The notes beneath the pieces are model-generated. The model was given only the letters and a program-made list of their open reading frames with translations, had not been told where the DNA came from and ran no database searches. Shown piece by piece: positions 1 to 28,063 of a DNA stretch of 64,000 bases (within the stretch, counting starts at the first letter, position 1; every line of letters starts with the position of its first letter). The stretch is from Chrysomallon squamiferum (taxonomy: Eukaryota > Mollusca > Gastropoda > Neomphalida > Peltospiridae), in NCBI GenBank assembly GCA_012295275.1, contig CM022666.1, forward strand, positions 9,949,002-10,013,001, read 5' to 3'. Made by a program: the position numbers and the translations under genes.

Positions 1-8209
<8,209 letters not shown>

Positions 8210-11070
8210 TGACATCAACAAGCATGTCCCAACAGTCTGTTTTCTATTTACAACTTACAACTTAAAATGCTGATTTACAAACTCAGTTGGATATTACATA
8301 AAAGTTTTACAAACTGAATTAGGAATTACAAAAACAATAACAAAAAAAGTGTTTTACAAATTTGGATATTACAACAGTGTTTTACAAATTTGGTAAATAT
8401 TACAAAATTCTTTCCCACATTTAGAATGGATTTAGAACTTTGATTTTGCAAAATAGAATATTGTAACAGTTTTACATCTATAAGGATGTTAAACATTCTA
8501 CAAATTCAACAGGATATAACAGTTTTACAAATAGAATATTAATGTTTAAGTGGTTTCACAAATTAAAAAGAATGTTTTGAAAAGAATTTTTCTGATTAAA
8601 AGGAGAGTATAAATGTAACAAGTGAAATATATTTCAATAGATTCAATGAGATGGAATGACAGTGAACAATATAGTTGGATGTTTTAATTGGATGTTAAAA
8701 AGATAAATGTGTAAAAATAAATACTTGAAAACATTCCATTTATTCTACATTCCAAGTGGTTTACAAATATTTACATTTTTGTCAAATAATAAAATATTTA
8801 CAAATAACCTTATTTTTACATCTATGTTGATTTTTACAATAATTATTTATAGAGCAGTCATGTCAGAATAATAATTATTATTATTATTATTATTCCTGTC
8901 TGGCAGAAGAGCCAGTTTAGTGTCATTAATTAAAATATTAAATACAGATATTTATCAGTGACTGTAAAGTAATTTTATGCTAATTTTAATAAAGTGTATT
9001 TTGGTTGTGTTCATATTCACCTATAAACTTATTCATGTTTGCCTTCCTGATTTTTTTGTTGTTGGTACTTAACTTGTGGCTTTTTTTCTGCTTTTCTTCA
9101 TTTGAAGACTTTTTATTATTTTATATGAATATTTTTTAATTTTCCTTCTCTAAACAGATTAAAATATTATAACTGAAAATGTGTGCATGTTAAATAAATG
9201 CAGTAAATGCCACAATAAAAAGTAAAATAATTCTCTCTGTTAGAGATCACACTTGATTTCTTTTGATAAAATTTTCCACCTACAAGGCCTTTAAAAATGT
9301 ATTATGCTTTTAGACTGGTAAAGCCAGACAAAAGTGTTCTTGCTGCTATTATACGCTTGAGTTAAGACATTAAAGCTGGATAATGCAAATCTTGTTTAAT
9401 GAATGTCATTGTGTTCATACATATCAGATTTTGTAAATATTACCTTTTTTTTTTTAAGTTGAGGTCAGGATTTTCTTTATTTTAATAGCTTTATGATTCA
9501 GTGGATTTTATCTGTGAATTGAAATCAGCATGATTTGGTTATGTTTGTTATTTCGCATGTTAAAAATTTACAAAGATTTAAGTTACAATTATAATTACTC
9601 GTGTCTCATGCCTAGAAAAGTGTCTCTGTATCACTCATCTCTGTTTATTCACTGTCTCTGAACTAATAGAATAAAGTCTCAATTAAAAAATGTTTTTAAT
9701 TTCATTTAGCTTCCAAGTATCTTACTGATTTATGTAAAATGTGTTTTCAAATGTTTTTTTATGATAGTTTACACACACATACATGAAAACAGACAGGTAT
9801 CATAATTTTACAAATTCTTTAAGATAAAAACTTGTTTTGCATTAACAATATAAATAAAATAATAACTTTCACATCTTTAATTGTTTTCTACCTGGTGAAT
9901 TCTTAATAACTGTTTTTGTGTTTTGTCATCTACTTATAGTGTTACGTATACTACAATTACATCTCACTACAAATTCCACTTGATTTTGCAGTAGTTACTA
10001 TGCAAGTTACATTACAGTGTACAGAATTTTAAATTATATGATTGATAAAAGGTTTTTCATTTTGAAATGCTTGATTTTTACTAGTTTAAATGTTATGCAT
10101 CTAATGAAGGGAAATGAGTTAGAAGACTGAAATATAACTTACAGAATCTGTGACTGAAATCCATCATATAGCTTTTTTATTGACTGCCAGGTGTCACAAA
10201 ACAAACATACTAAAGCAATTAAAACTTCTTTTTTTTATTTAAATTTTTATGATAGAATATTTTTATTAGCACATGCTGCTAATTTATACACAGTTAAAAA
10301 TTTGCATCACAATTTGTACATTATCATTCTATGATTTTAGAAGGAACTTTTTTTTTGTATTGGTTTCATATATAAAAAACATCAATAACAAAATATATGA
10401 CATTGTGTTACTTAGATACACATTGATATATTATTTTTATGAATCATTATTTTATATGTAAATCTGATATGTAGTTTGTAGAAATCACTAACAAAAGATT
10501 ATAATAATTAATAAAGTAATGCTGAATGCTGATATTTGTCTGAGAACAATTTTAGTGTTTGATTAAGAAGACTGTGAAATGAGATTAATTCTTGTCATTA
10601 TTCTTTCTAACCCACCAGTTTGTTGGAAAACAGATAAATAATTTGTTAAATGTTTTAACTTACATTACACTTCGTAGTTTGCTTCCTTTCTTCTAAGCTA
10701 TTTATCATGTGGACTTGGGTAAAACATGCTGTATTTTTTTCTCTTTTTTTTCGTCAACAATGAACTATGCAGTTTGATTTTTAAACACAGCAAATGTTAT
10801 TTTTACAAATTCTTTTCTACTTGATGTTTTGTAAACTTGTCTCTTTTTTATCATTCACTGACTGTACACTGACATGTGTACAGAATGATTTACCAAATAA
10901 AACTTTGTAAATCTTACTTGTACAAATGATTAATATTTGCCTCTGATATACATATATAGATATATATATATATTTGAAATCAATGTAAAAATCAGAAATA
11001 AAATATCCAGAAATATTTGATGTGTTGCTTTCTAACAGTTACATTTTTATTCCACCATGGTTATATACAG
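8210..11070. other. MYO7A 3' flank and intergenic DNA
   Basis: This is AT-rich and non-coding. A cluster of short TTTTACAAA-type repeats lies at 8240-8530, and an (ATT)n run near 8873-8895. Several AATAAA sites, for example about 8988, could serve as polyadenylation signals, but none can be singled out. No coding exon or RNA gene was recognised. Confidence 0.6.
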
Positions 11071-11099
11071 ACTATTGTTACCAATACAAGCTGTAATGA

Positions 11100-11480
11100 C
11101 AGATAGTAATGTAAGATATCACAATGAAGAGATCTGTTACAAACTAGTAACTGGCAGTAAATATCACAATGAAAAGATCTGTTACAAACTAGTAACTGGC
11201 TGTAATGTAAAATATCACAGTAAAGAGATATATTACAAACTAGTAACTGTAATGTAAGATATCACAATGAAGGGATCTATTACAAACTAGTAACTGGCTC
11301 ATGTAAAATATCACAATGAAAAGATCTATTACAAACAAGTAACTATCTGTAATGTAAAACATCACAATGAAGAGATCTATTACAAATTGTAGTAACTGGC
11401 TGTAATCTAAAATATCACATTGAACAGATCTATAACAAACTAGAAACTGGCTTTAATGTAAGATATCACACTGAAGAGAT
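11100..11480. repeat. 51-bp satellite array, left part
   Basis: About seven full units plus one cut unit. The consensus unit contains AATATCACAGTGAAGAGATC followed by TATTACAAACTAGTAACTGG and CTGTAATGTAA. Left-hand units are more diverged than those of the right part. The array stops at 11480 in mid-unit (...GAAGAGAT) where the inserted element begins. It continues after the element at 12335. Confidence 0.9.
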
Positions 11481-12334
11481 CACGTTACGAACAACACGGG
11501 TGCTGTACTATTCTCCATTTTTACGAATCGGAAGTTGACACTGCCGTAGCCACGTGAATATCACGTGATATTAGGTAGCGTTATACAATTTGATTGGGAA
11601 GTTAATTTAATTCCGTCTTTCTCTCTCTCTGAACACAAACGCACCTTTCTACCGTATCTCTCTCTATATATAAAGGGATAAGGTACATAAACACACACAC
11701 ACACACACACACACACACTTTGATAAAAAATATTAATAAATTAATTAATTAAAAAAAATCATTTTATGAATTTTACATATTAAATTCTATATCAAATAAT
11801 AATAAATAAATAAACTAAGGTTACAAATATGACTGAACAGGTTAGAAGACGGAAGTGAACATGGTCAGGTCGCATCTGTAACAATATTGAATATAACCAA
11901 TGAACTTAGCGTTTCACGAAAAACAGTCAAGTGGAAGATCAGCTAGACGATGGAGGGGTGAACTGAATGAGTACTGGAAAGTAGCCGTGTGACAGAGGAC
12001 AGCACCATGCAAGATCATATATAATTATTAAAGATTGTTAATAAGTTTAGATACCAGTAACAAGAACAAATAAAATCTAACGCTACATAACTCCTAAGGC
12101 GTATATGAAGCAGCACAACATTGGAGGAATTTCAGTCACGAAATGAACCGGAATGGTTGCCAGTTTCACTAGCGTTGGCGTTAGAGTTAACGCGGTTCTT
12201 CAAAATGACTCAGTTTGATCAATAATAAAGTTTGTACGTCCCGTAGCGCATAGAAAATACATATTTATATATTCTACAATGCATCTATAAGCAGCATATT
12301 CCTATTATTCAGACTGATTATTCAAAATTATTAT
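11481..12334. mobile_element. Dispersed element, copy A (854 bp), inserted in the satellite
   Basis: It begins CACGTTACGAACAACACGGG and ends TTCAAAATTATTAT. The same sequence is present at 18285-19301. The last ~516 bp of the two copies differ at only about two positions by eye. At 11933-11989 a short frame reads GRSARRWRGELNEYWKVAV and then hits TGA. This resembles the conserved C-terminal segment (RRW...YW...V-W-QRTA) of reverse transcriptases of invertebrate non-LTR retrotransposons, with the expected Trp codon mutated to stop. The element also carries a TATATATAAAGG box and a (CA)n run at about 11692-11718. No terminal inverted repeats or clear target-site duplication were found, so the class stays open. 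Confidence 0.7.
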
Positions 12335-13690
12335 CTATTACAAACTAGTAACTGGCTGTAATGTAAAATATCAATGAAGAGATCTGTTACAAACTTGTAA
12401 CTATCTGTAATAAAAATATTACTACGAAGAGATCTATTACAAACTAGTAAGTGGCTGTAATGTAAGATATCACAATGAAAAAGATATATCACAAACTAGC
12501 AACTGGCTTTAATGTAAAATATCAGAATAACGAGATCTATTACAAATTAGTAACTGGCTGTAATGTAAAATATCACAGTGAAGAGATCTATTACAAACCA
12601 GTAACTGGCTGTAATGTAAAATATCACAGTGAAGAGATCTATTACAAACTAGTAACTAACGTAAAATATCACAGTGAAGAGATCTATTATAAACTAGTAA
12701 CTAATGTAAAATATCAGTGAAGAGATCTATTACAAACTAGTAACTGTAATGTAAAATATCACAGTGAAGAGGTCTATTACAAACTAGTAACTGGCTGTAA
12801 TGTAAAATATCACAGTGAAGAGATCTATTACAAACTAGTAACTAACATAAAATATCACAGTGAAGAGATCTATTACAAACTAGAAACTGGCTGTAATGTA
12901 AAATATCACAGTGAAGAGATCTATTACAAACTAGTAACTGTAATGTAAAATATCACAATGAAAAGATCTATTACAAACTAGTAACTGTAATGTAAAATAT
13001 CACAGTGAAGAGATCTATTACAAACTAGTAACTGGCTGTAATGTAAAATATCACAGTGAAGAGATCTATTACAAACTAGTAACTAACGTAAAATATCACA
13101 GTGAAGAGATCTATTACAAACTAGTAACTAATGTAAAATATCACAGTGAAGAGATCTATTACAAACTAGTAACTAATGTAAAATATCACAGTGAAGAGAT
13201 CTATTACAAACTAGTAACTGGCTGTAATGTAAAATATCACAGTGAAGAGATCTATTACAAACTAGTAACTAATGTAAAATATCACAATGAAAAGATCTAT
13301 TACAAACTAGTAACTGGCTGTAATGTAAAATATCACAGTGAAGAGATCTATTACAAAACTAGTAACTGTAATGTAAAATATCACAGTGAAGAGATCTATA
13401 ACAAACTAGTAACTGGCTGTAATGTAAAATATCACAATGAAGAAGATATATTACAAACTAGTAACTGGCTGTAATCTAAAATATCTCAATGAAGAAGATA
13501 TATTACAAACTAGTAACTGGCTGTAATGTAAAATATCACATTAAAGAGATCTATTACAAATTGTAGTAACTGGCTGTAATCTAAAATATCACAGTGAAGA
13601 GATCTATTACAATCTAGTCAGAAGCTGTAACGTAAGTTATCACAGTGAAGAGATCTATTACAAACTAATAACTGGCAGTAATGTAATATA
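12335..13690. repeat. 51-bp satellite array, right part
   Basis: About 28 units. Lengths alternate mainly between 51 bp (with CTGGCTG) and shorter forms of about 45 and 47 bp that lack part of that segment. The sequence resumes CTATTACAAACTAG, exactly the half-unit missing at 11480. In one frame 51- and 45-bp units stay open and would read NVKYHSEEIYYKLVTGC repeatedly (12475-12720), but length variants of 47 bp break it. I read it as non-coding satellite. Confidence 0.92.
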
Positions 13691-15224
13691 TATAACAATT
13701 ATCCCATGTATGATTCTGGATAAAATGAATATCCCATAAATATTCTTGACATGAGAATATTCTATATATAATTCTGGAGATAACATATCTGATATATGAT
13801 TCTGGATAAAACTAATATCCCATAAATATTCTGGTTATAAGAATATCTTTTATGTGCTGATTGAGAAACAGTTTATCACTGACTAGCTATTTGTTTGTTT
13901 AACTTTCTGCAATAGATTATTATTACCTATTATTTCTATTATTGTTATTATTATGGTATTTGTTATTATATTTTTTATCATCAATACCATTATTTTTTAT
14001 TTATTCATTTATTTATCTTTGTTTACTTACTTACTTATTATATTATTTCAAAGTAAAGTTTGTTGACAAACTGTCATTTCGTTACCCATTTCCTTTTTTG
14101 ATATAAAATTTCAGTGGATGTTTTCCCTATTTTTTCAAAGTGCTTCAAGTCAAGTAGGGATGTTATTTCAGAGCTGTAATGTCTTGTTTTATAATCATCT
14201 AAATTTATAAACATAAATTCTTATTTAGCTTTAATAAATATATTTAGGACATTTCGTGATGTTATGGCCAGTTTTCAGTAATTATTCCAATTTAAGGCAT
14301 TTTCAGGTCTGCACAAAGCCTGTTATAATTCATTAATAATGTATCTAAATATGTCACATCATACAGAACAGTGTTAATATTACACTAGTTCACAGCTCTA
14401 GAATGAAATGATCCATGAATTTGACTGTGTTCCTACATCACTAATCTTTTGTCAGAACATTCTGTGTCATAATGGGCAAAATGAAGATTATTATTCTGAA
14501 AAATAATTGTTTTATTGTTACTCCTATAAAAAATAAAATTATAATCAGAAAAAGAAGAAAGACATAACAAAAAGCAAATTTAATAATGTCAATTTTCACA
14601 TTCTTTAATCTGGTTTACTGTACCAATAAAAAATTCACATCAAAATTTCTAAGAAATAATGTGACAATCACAAAAAATATTATCAAAAAGAAAAATAGTA
14701 AATAATTTAAACTGTATATGAAAAAAAAGACTGTTCTGAATAAACAATATATAATTACTCAGTAATTTACCCTAAAATACTTCCTTTTAACAACAAAAGT
14801 TAAAAAAACATATAATCACATTTCTGACATAAGCACCACAGTACACACATTTAAATAACAATACAATAATTTATTAAATTTAACTACTACTTAATTGTAT
14901 GGTGATAAAATATCTAACTGACATTTTGTTTAATTTCATACACTTTATCTTTTACTCACTGTATCTATTTTATGTGGTGCTAAGTTGTCACCAATGTTGA
15001 CAAGCATGTCACTTCTTTGTTATAGAAATTGTAATAGGAATGAAATAAAATATAAAATACACTAAAACTATTGTGTCTTTGATATTAGTTTGATGTGGTC
15101 AAACAATTTTATTGTTTCAACCTGCGATTGTGATCAGAATAAAATTATAGACAAACACTTCTGCTGTTTCAACCTGCATTTCCAATTGGAAAATAAAAAA
15201 ATATAAACTGTGACTATGTTAAAA
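13691..15224. other. Intergenic, convergent MYO7A/MPDU1 side
   Basis: AT-rich. A three-copy motif (ATATCCCATAAATATTCTGG, ATTCTGGATAAAA) lies at 13700-13850. The rest shows no gene. The 3' UTR of the MPDU1-like gene must lie in the right end, on the minus strand. Confidence 0.5.
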
Positions 15225-17241
15225 CTATTGTGTCTTTGTTTTTGGCTTGATGTTCCAGTAATACATCATCTGCGCAGCAATGATGCCATTACACACTGAA
15301 GCAATGATGAAGGTGAAGATGACAAGGCTGTCTCCTGTTTCTTGGATGGAGGTGAAAACACGGGCCACTGCGCCGAGGAAGAGAAGATACACTGTCAATG
15401 CAGACAACTGACCTGTGTGACCTTGACTGAAATTCTGATATGCCTGAATCAACTGTAATTAAAAAATTTATTTTCTGTTATTAAAAATAACAAAATTAAT
15501 AAAATTTTGTATTTATGTCAGTATAAAAAATCAAAATTCTTTTCATTATTTGCTTAAACAAAGTGAAATAAAATATTGATATTTCATTAGAAAAGCAGTA
15601 TTTAAAAAGAAATCTGCTTACATTTGTCTGAAGACAGAAATCTAATTTTATTACATATTTGAATAAAACCAATCAAATAAAATTAGAAAATTAGCTAAAA
15701 CATAATATTATTGATGCACTAGAAGAATAAAATAACAATTTATATTGTCTATTATTTCACAAATGTCAAAATTTCATGTCAGTTTTTTTCACACAAAATT
15801 TTATATCAAAATTCTCATCCAATATTTTACAACTAATTAAGCTACAATTAACTTAATACATTATACAAACACTCACACAGACAGACAAAATATATCACTT
15901 ACTTTACTGACTGCAACAATAACAACATTTACACCTTGGAATGCTGCCAGCAGAGACATTGGTGCTGCTGGAGAAAGAAGGAAAACCATAGCAACAACAT
16001 ACACACCAGTGTAGAGGACTCCCTTTAAAATGTAACCATTATAGTGAAAAATAAGATATCCTATAGTTACTGTCTGTAGTCCAAGAAACATAGACTCTCC
16101 ATAGGAACTGAAAAAATAGATATGCATATGATATATAGATATAGATATGAATGTGTGTGTGTGTGTGTGAACATGTAGATATACAGACAGATAGATAGAC
16201 AGATTATATAGTTACTGAATATCTCTTATATGATTCTGGATATAATGTCATGTAAATGTATGACATTTCAATAATTTTAATTCCATGAAATCTTGTATAA
16301 TATATGTATGTTTGTATCCATGATATGTAGAAAGATATAAATTTATAAATTTTATAAAATTAACAAGTAGTATATATTACATTTTTTGTTTATCTGATGA
16401 GAAATGATTAACTATTTTATAATTTAAACTAGTGCAGTTGTAATTTTAGGCCTTAAGTTAACTTTTTAAAACTGGTAAAAATCTGCATTAAAGTGAATAC
16501 TGAAAAACAATTAAAAATGTATTTAATTTTATTTAATATTATTAAAATTATTTATTTACTTATTTTTCAAATAATTTAGGACAGGTTTAAAACTAAGGTA
16601 CAAAAAATACCTAAATGGAAACTGTTTAGCAAATCCATATGACCATGAAGCTGAGATTGCTAGCAGTTCAAAAGTGACCGAGAGTAGACTGATTCCAACT
16701 GCACTCTGCGATCCCACAAGTTTCACAATCTGTGGAACCTTTACTGAAAACAATATTCAGTTGTATTATTGTAATAACATACTCTACTAAATAAAAAAAC
16801 TACAATGTAGATATAAAATGACTGAAGTAGCACATATGAAATATCAACATATGCATATATATGTATGTATGTATGTCCTCCATGTTTAGTGTTGATATAA
16901 AAATTATTAAATGAAAATGAGAAAGAAATTTAATAATGTAATAATATTATTTTTTTTAATCTAATCTGTTATTACTAGAAAAGGTTTTAATTTATTATCT
17001 ACTTTATTTGGATTTTACAAGTCTTTTCATTTTTTGAAGAAAAGATTTTCTCATTAATTACAGGGCAGCAGTTAATACAGCTTCTAACACATTGTATCTA
17101 AAATCAATATAGTAAAATGTTTCAAATGTCGTGTTTTTAAATCAGTTTTCTATCTGTTATCTTGTCAGTACATACCCACACAGGCTCCAAGAATTATGCC
17201 GTAACCCAAACATTTGCTGATAACAACTTTCAAACAAGGAA
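15225..17241 (-). CDS. MPDU1: MPDU1-like PQ-loop protein (5' exon not found)
   Basis: Four minus-strand exons: 17176-17241, 16611-16743, 15903-16107, 15225-15452 (stop), in consistent phase, about 210 residues. The first begins with the tail of VPCLK. Family features seen: [16 protein letters not shown], the PQ-loop segment VPQIVKL with [16 protein letters not shown], the hydrophobic [16 protein letters not shown] stretch, and the very conserved [11 protein letters not shown] / [10 protein letters not shown]-type block, here [12 protein letters not shown], then [17 protein letters not shown]1 is a small ER membrane protein with several transmembrane helices. It is needed for the use of mannose- and glucose-phosphate dolichol in N-glycan and GPI assembly. 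The N-terminal exon should lie between 17250 and 19500, possibly in the stretch occupied by element copy B, but I could not identify it. Confidence 0.9.
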
Positions 17242-18284
17242 CTGAAAGAAGAAAAAAGTGATGGTATATAAAAATATAATAGATTTAAATATAAAATGAC
17301 ATAAATTTTTATTTTTTGTAACATTCTCAGACGGACTCAGTCGTGTAGTATTATTTTTTTCATAGCTATTTGGTATCTCTTTTTTACACCATTAAATTTA
17401 TGCATTGTAAGTAAACATTGTTTCATGAAGTAATGTTAAAAATTAAATTTAATGTCTTGTTTAGTGTAGGACAGCATACTGTGCTTTTATACAAACACAA
17501 GTAATGACAGTATCAAAATAATTTTTATTTGTTTTCATTTTCTTACACTTCATAGAGATATTAAAAACAAAAATTTACATTGTTATTATGAGTTACAAAT
17601 TATGTGCAGTTATATTGCTTCAAAATGGTTGTTTTCATTACTAGCCCAGTTTTATAAATTTTATTATAAACAAACAAATAAATAAATAAAGTGGTAGCTT
17701 ATTACGTCATTAACAGCACCACCATCGGACAAGAAATACTAACGTCATAATAAACTAGGGTAACAGAACTTTACTACGTCAAAATAAGTTGATATTTGGC
17801 ATTTATTTACCCCTACGTTTAAACACTTTAGAATTATCGAAAATATTCATGTTGATTCCTTATTTTTTGAAAACCCATAGTGGTCACTGAAAAGTGACAC
17901 ACTGCCTACAGCCACTTCTATATGTTATTATTATTTTATTTTATGTTCGTTCAAAGTCACGAGCCCGATTTTTCTGCAAAATTGGTTTAGGAAAGCCTTG
18001 TCTATGACAACGAATACCAGGTTTAATCTACCATTTAAAAAAAAAAAAAATTGTAGTGCTGCACAAAATTAAATTATGTCTACGTAAAAACTAAAGATTT
18101 TTATCTTAGAATTACTGAATTAGCTGTAATGAATAACCCCCTACATAAAATAAAAATATGGCTTAATTCGTTTTCTTTGAGATAGTAGATTGAGAACGTA
18201 AAAGATTACAAATATTTACCATCAAATAAATTAAATTTTATAAAAAATTCGTCGAAACACGGTTGGGGAACAAGGAATTGGATC
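17242..18284. other. Intron or upstream region of the MPDU1-like gene
   Basis: No exon was recognised. It must contain either a long first intron or the 5' end of the MPDU1-like gene. Sequence is AT-rich with a few CpG-containing patches (17700-17830, 18240-18284). Confidence 0.4.
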
Positions 18285-19301
18285 CACGTTACGAACAACA
18301 CGGGTGCTGTACTATTCTCCATTTTTACGAATAGGAAGTTGACACTGCTGTAGCCACGTGAATATCACGTGATATTAGGTAGCGTTATACAATTTGATTG
18401 GGAAGTTCATTTAATTCTCCCTCTTTCTCTCCATGTCTCAAAACAGACGCGCCTTTCTACCTTATCTCTCTCTATATATATAATGGGATAAGGCACACAC
18501 ACACACACACACACACACATTTTGATAAATAATCTTTTATTTTTTCTAATTAAAAAATATAAATTAATTAAGTACTTAAAAAAATCATTGAAAAAAAAAT
18601 CATTTTATGAGTTTTACATATTAAATTCTTAACAAAATAACTAAGTTTTAAAACGATACGTCTAACTGTGTTACTGAATTATGATGACTCAAAACGGAGT
18701 AATTGCTTTTAAAGTGGCATGCAAATGTGTGTATGTGTCTGTATTTAGTATTACAAATAATAATAATAATAAATAAATAAACTACGGTTACAAATATGAC
18801 TGAACAGGTTAGAAGACGGAAGTGAACATGGTCAGGTCGCATCTGTAACAATATTGAATATAACCAATGAACTTAGCGTTTCACGAAAAACAGTCAAGTG
18901 GAAGATCAGCTAGACGATGGAGGGGTGAACTGAATGAGTACTGGAAAGTAGCCGTGTGACAGAGGACAGCACCATGCAAGATCATATATAATTATTAAAG
19001 ATTGTTAATAAGTTTAGATACCAGTAACAAGAACAAATAAAATCTAACGCTACATAACTCCTAAGGCGTATATGAAGCAGCACAACATTGGAGGAATTTC
19101 AGTCACGAAATAAACCGGAATGGTTGCCAGTTTCACTAGCGTTGGCGTTAGAGTTAACGCGGTTCTTCAAAATGACTCAGTTTGATCAATAATAAAGTTT
19201 GTACGTCCCGTAGCGCATAGAAAATACATATTTATATATTCTACAATGCATCTATAAGCAGCATATTCCAATTATTCAGACTGATTATTCAAAATTATTA
19301 T
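18285..19301. mobile_element. Dispersed element, copy B (~1017 bp)
   Basis: Second copy of the element at 11481-12334, same orientation. It has the same left end CACGTTACGAAC and right end TTCAAAATTATTAT. It is ~160 bp longer because of extra AT-rich sequence and different microsatellite lengths in the middle (18530-18780). The final ~517 bp (from about 18785) match copy A except for about two bases. The truncated reverse-transcriptase-like frame with its TGA is also shared, so the stop predates the duplication. Copy B ends about 240 bp before the TAF6 start codon. Confidence 0.7.
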
Positions 19302-19532
19302 GTTTATGATTAAATAATGATTATGAATTTGTGGAATGTGGATATGTCTAGATTCTATGATAAATTGCCAAAGTATTGATCATTAGATTCACTGTAAACG
19401 GTATGCCTGACACTAATTACTGAATTAGCCTGAAATACGTACATCTTTGGAGCAGAAAGTATTTAATGCATACACAAAAACTAATAATATTAACGTACGT
19501 TACTTCATTCGGTTTGATGTTATTTGGTTAAG

Positions 19533-19542
19533 ATGATGGAAG

Positions 19543-19550
<8 letters not shown>
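19533..19550 (+). promoter_or_regulatory. Short upstream ORF overlapping the TAF6 start
   Basis: ATGATGGAAGATGTCTAA encodes five residues and its stop codon overlaps the MSKQ start codon (19543) in another frame. It would matter only if the transcript begins upstream of 19533; no cap site is visible from sequence. Confidence 0.4.
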
Positions 19551-25501
<5,951 letters not shown>

Positions 25502-27403
25502 ATCTTGTTGCAGATATTTTGTCTTTTTGTAAAACTTGTTCAAAAGTTAATTAAAAAAAAATTGTCATCTTTCAGTCTGTGAATTAATGAATTTATTTAT
25601 ATAAAAAAAAGACAATAATAATTAAAAAAACACAAAAAACGTTCATATTTCTTACTGAAAGTGAAATAATTTGTAAAAAAAAAAAAAATTAAAATAAAAT
25701 CTTATAAATAATATGACAATGAAATATTTTAAGCAAAAAGAACTTGTCATATTTCTTACTAACAATGAAATAATCTGGAACTAAAAAGACAAAAAAAGTA
25801 AATAAAAATGTTTCCTCAGTGTAAATAATTAATTTATTTTTATTTTAAAACTGAGCATAAAGAAAAAGGGAAGGTTTCACTTAACTAAATTTCCTACACA
25901 TTTAAGTGCTTTCTACAAGTTAATAAATGTAGGTAAGACAGCACAATCCTCAATTCAAATCTCTCAATCCAGCATGGTACACAGCCTTGCACAAAGCTTT
26001 ATATAATTTGCTACAAGTGATACGTCATAAATTTATTCATAAAATTGATTAATCCATACAATAATGTTATTCATAGAACACAGCTGATTGTTATTTATCC
26101 TTATTATCTTTCATAGAACTTAATTTATTCAAATTGTGTACATAAAATTACTTAAATCTTATGACAGTATATTATTCGTAAAACTACTTAATTCATACAA
26201 TAATTTTATTCATATAAATAAATGTAAAAAAAAAAAAAAAAAAAAAAAAGGAAAAACAATATGTGTACAGTCAAATGCTATTATTATTACAAGCCAGTAC
26301 ACTTCCCTTTCTCCTTAGACTGATGAACATTTATTAAAGTGAATGCACAAGTTACAGATAATCCTGAATACATTGACTTGTGGGTTCTGTCTGACTGGAG
26401 GTTGTGATACACTGTTTATAATTAAACTTGAGGCATTCATTTTTTTGTTATTATGTTACAAACTGGTTGCCAGTAACAAACATAGCAATAATTAAAAAAG
26501 TATTTACCTCATTTGTTTAGACCACCATAGTTGTCTTGTTTAATAAAAATAAATAAATGGACTGTTCTAAGAAAAGAATTTCAGAGAGAGGAAAGAAGAA
26601 AAAATAATAGTATTAAAGTAACAAAAATAAACCAGAAAAAGCTGGTGTGTTTTTTTTTTTTTTTTTTTAAATTGTAGATTGGTATTCCATAATTCCTAAA
26701 AATAAATATATATTAACCTTTATTTTTTTCAATACATTGGTAACACACCCTGATACTAGAACATTTATTTTATTCTATCAAGATATCTTGTCTTCAAGGT
26801 CCTAAGACTTTTCAGTACTTTCAGAATTATCCAGTTGTTTTAATTTAATTTTTGATAATCTTCAAATATTGTAGTTTTGAAGAAACAAAGTAAAAATAAG
26901 TAAATAAATAAATAAAATAATAAAATAAATTAGAAATAGATAATTATATACATTCTAAATATTTCTTCAGTGGCTCTCTTGAAGTTTTCAAATGATATCA
27001 CTGGTTTTTACTATCAACTGAATTGTATTTCATGAAATTAAAAAAAAAACATGATTGTGCCGTCATAAACATAACCTAAACACTAATTATATCATGAACT
27101 TGTTATCTGCAAACACTTCATAGTTGTTTTTTAAATGAAAAATGTTGTCCTTTTTAAAGTCACCTCTGTTACTAATCTTTGACTGTCCAACATTTCAGAC
27201 ATCCAATATATTGGGTTTGATCTTTAATATGCTGGATTTTGGTATCCAACAGACCAAAATGTTGATTTTGATATATGACTTGCCTATTATGCTGGATTTT
27301 GATCTTTGACTGTCCAGTGTTTGTGTAGGAACAGTAACTGCAATGTGTACAAGAACACATCCATGTCAGTTACACAGCAGACTGCCGATTAAGTGTTCCT
27401 GTC

Positions 27404-27438
<35 letters not shown>

Positions 27439-28023
27439 TGTCAATTTTAAGAATTATTTTCTAATTTAATTTTTAATAAAACAAACAACAGAACACATTA
27501 ATAACAACAAATACAGAATATTTATTGAAAAATAAAACAGATTCTTTCTCATTCTAAGTGGAATTCTTCAAAATACTTATCTGTAGAAGATTAAAAATAT
27601 AAACTATTTATAAAACTGATTTCCTCTAACACTGGAATTATGTGAAAAGGCCTCTGTAGTTTATTTATTTAAACTGAAATATTTTAAAATGAATGCAAAC
27701 AAAAATAACAGTGACAGAAAATAATGTAAAACATTTGTATAACCCTGATTTAACTAAAAAAAAAAAATGTTGGAGAGTTGACTTTCTATGAAGACAATTA
27801 ATATTCAAGTATATATGTAAATTAATTTAATTTTTTGGTGAGAATTTTAATGTCATGGATTCAGGGAAACTGATATTATTGTTGTCTGTTTTATCCACTG
27901 ATTGAAAACTGAGTAAAGTAGCTAATGCTGATTTATTACATGGAATGTAACTAAATAGTATTAACAGCAACACATGTTCAGAGAAAATTAAATATATTAA
28001 AATATATGTCATGTGTTCAAATC

Positions 28024-28063
<40 letters not shown>

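Noticed and set aside
12475-12720. 81-residue repeat ORF (NVKYHSEEIYYKLVTGC units) as a gene
   Set aside because: It is a short open window in the 51-bp satellite; 47-bp unit variants break the frame on both sides.
11481-19301. LTR pair of one retrotransposon (copies A and B as two LTRs)
   Set aside because: The ends are not TG...CA and the 6-kb interior holds the MPDU1 gene, not gag-pol.
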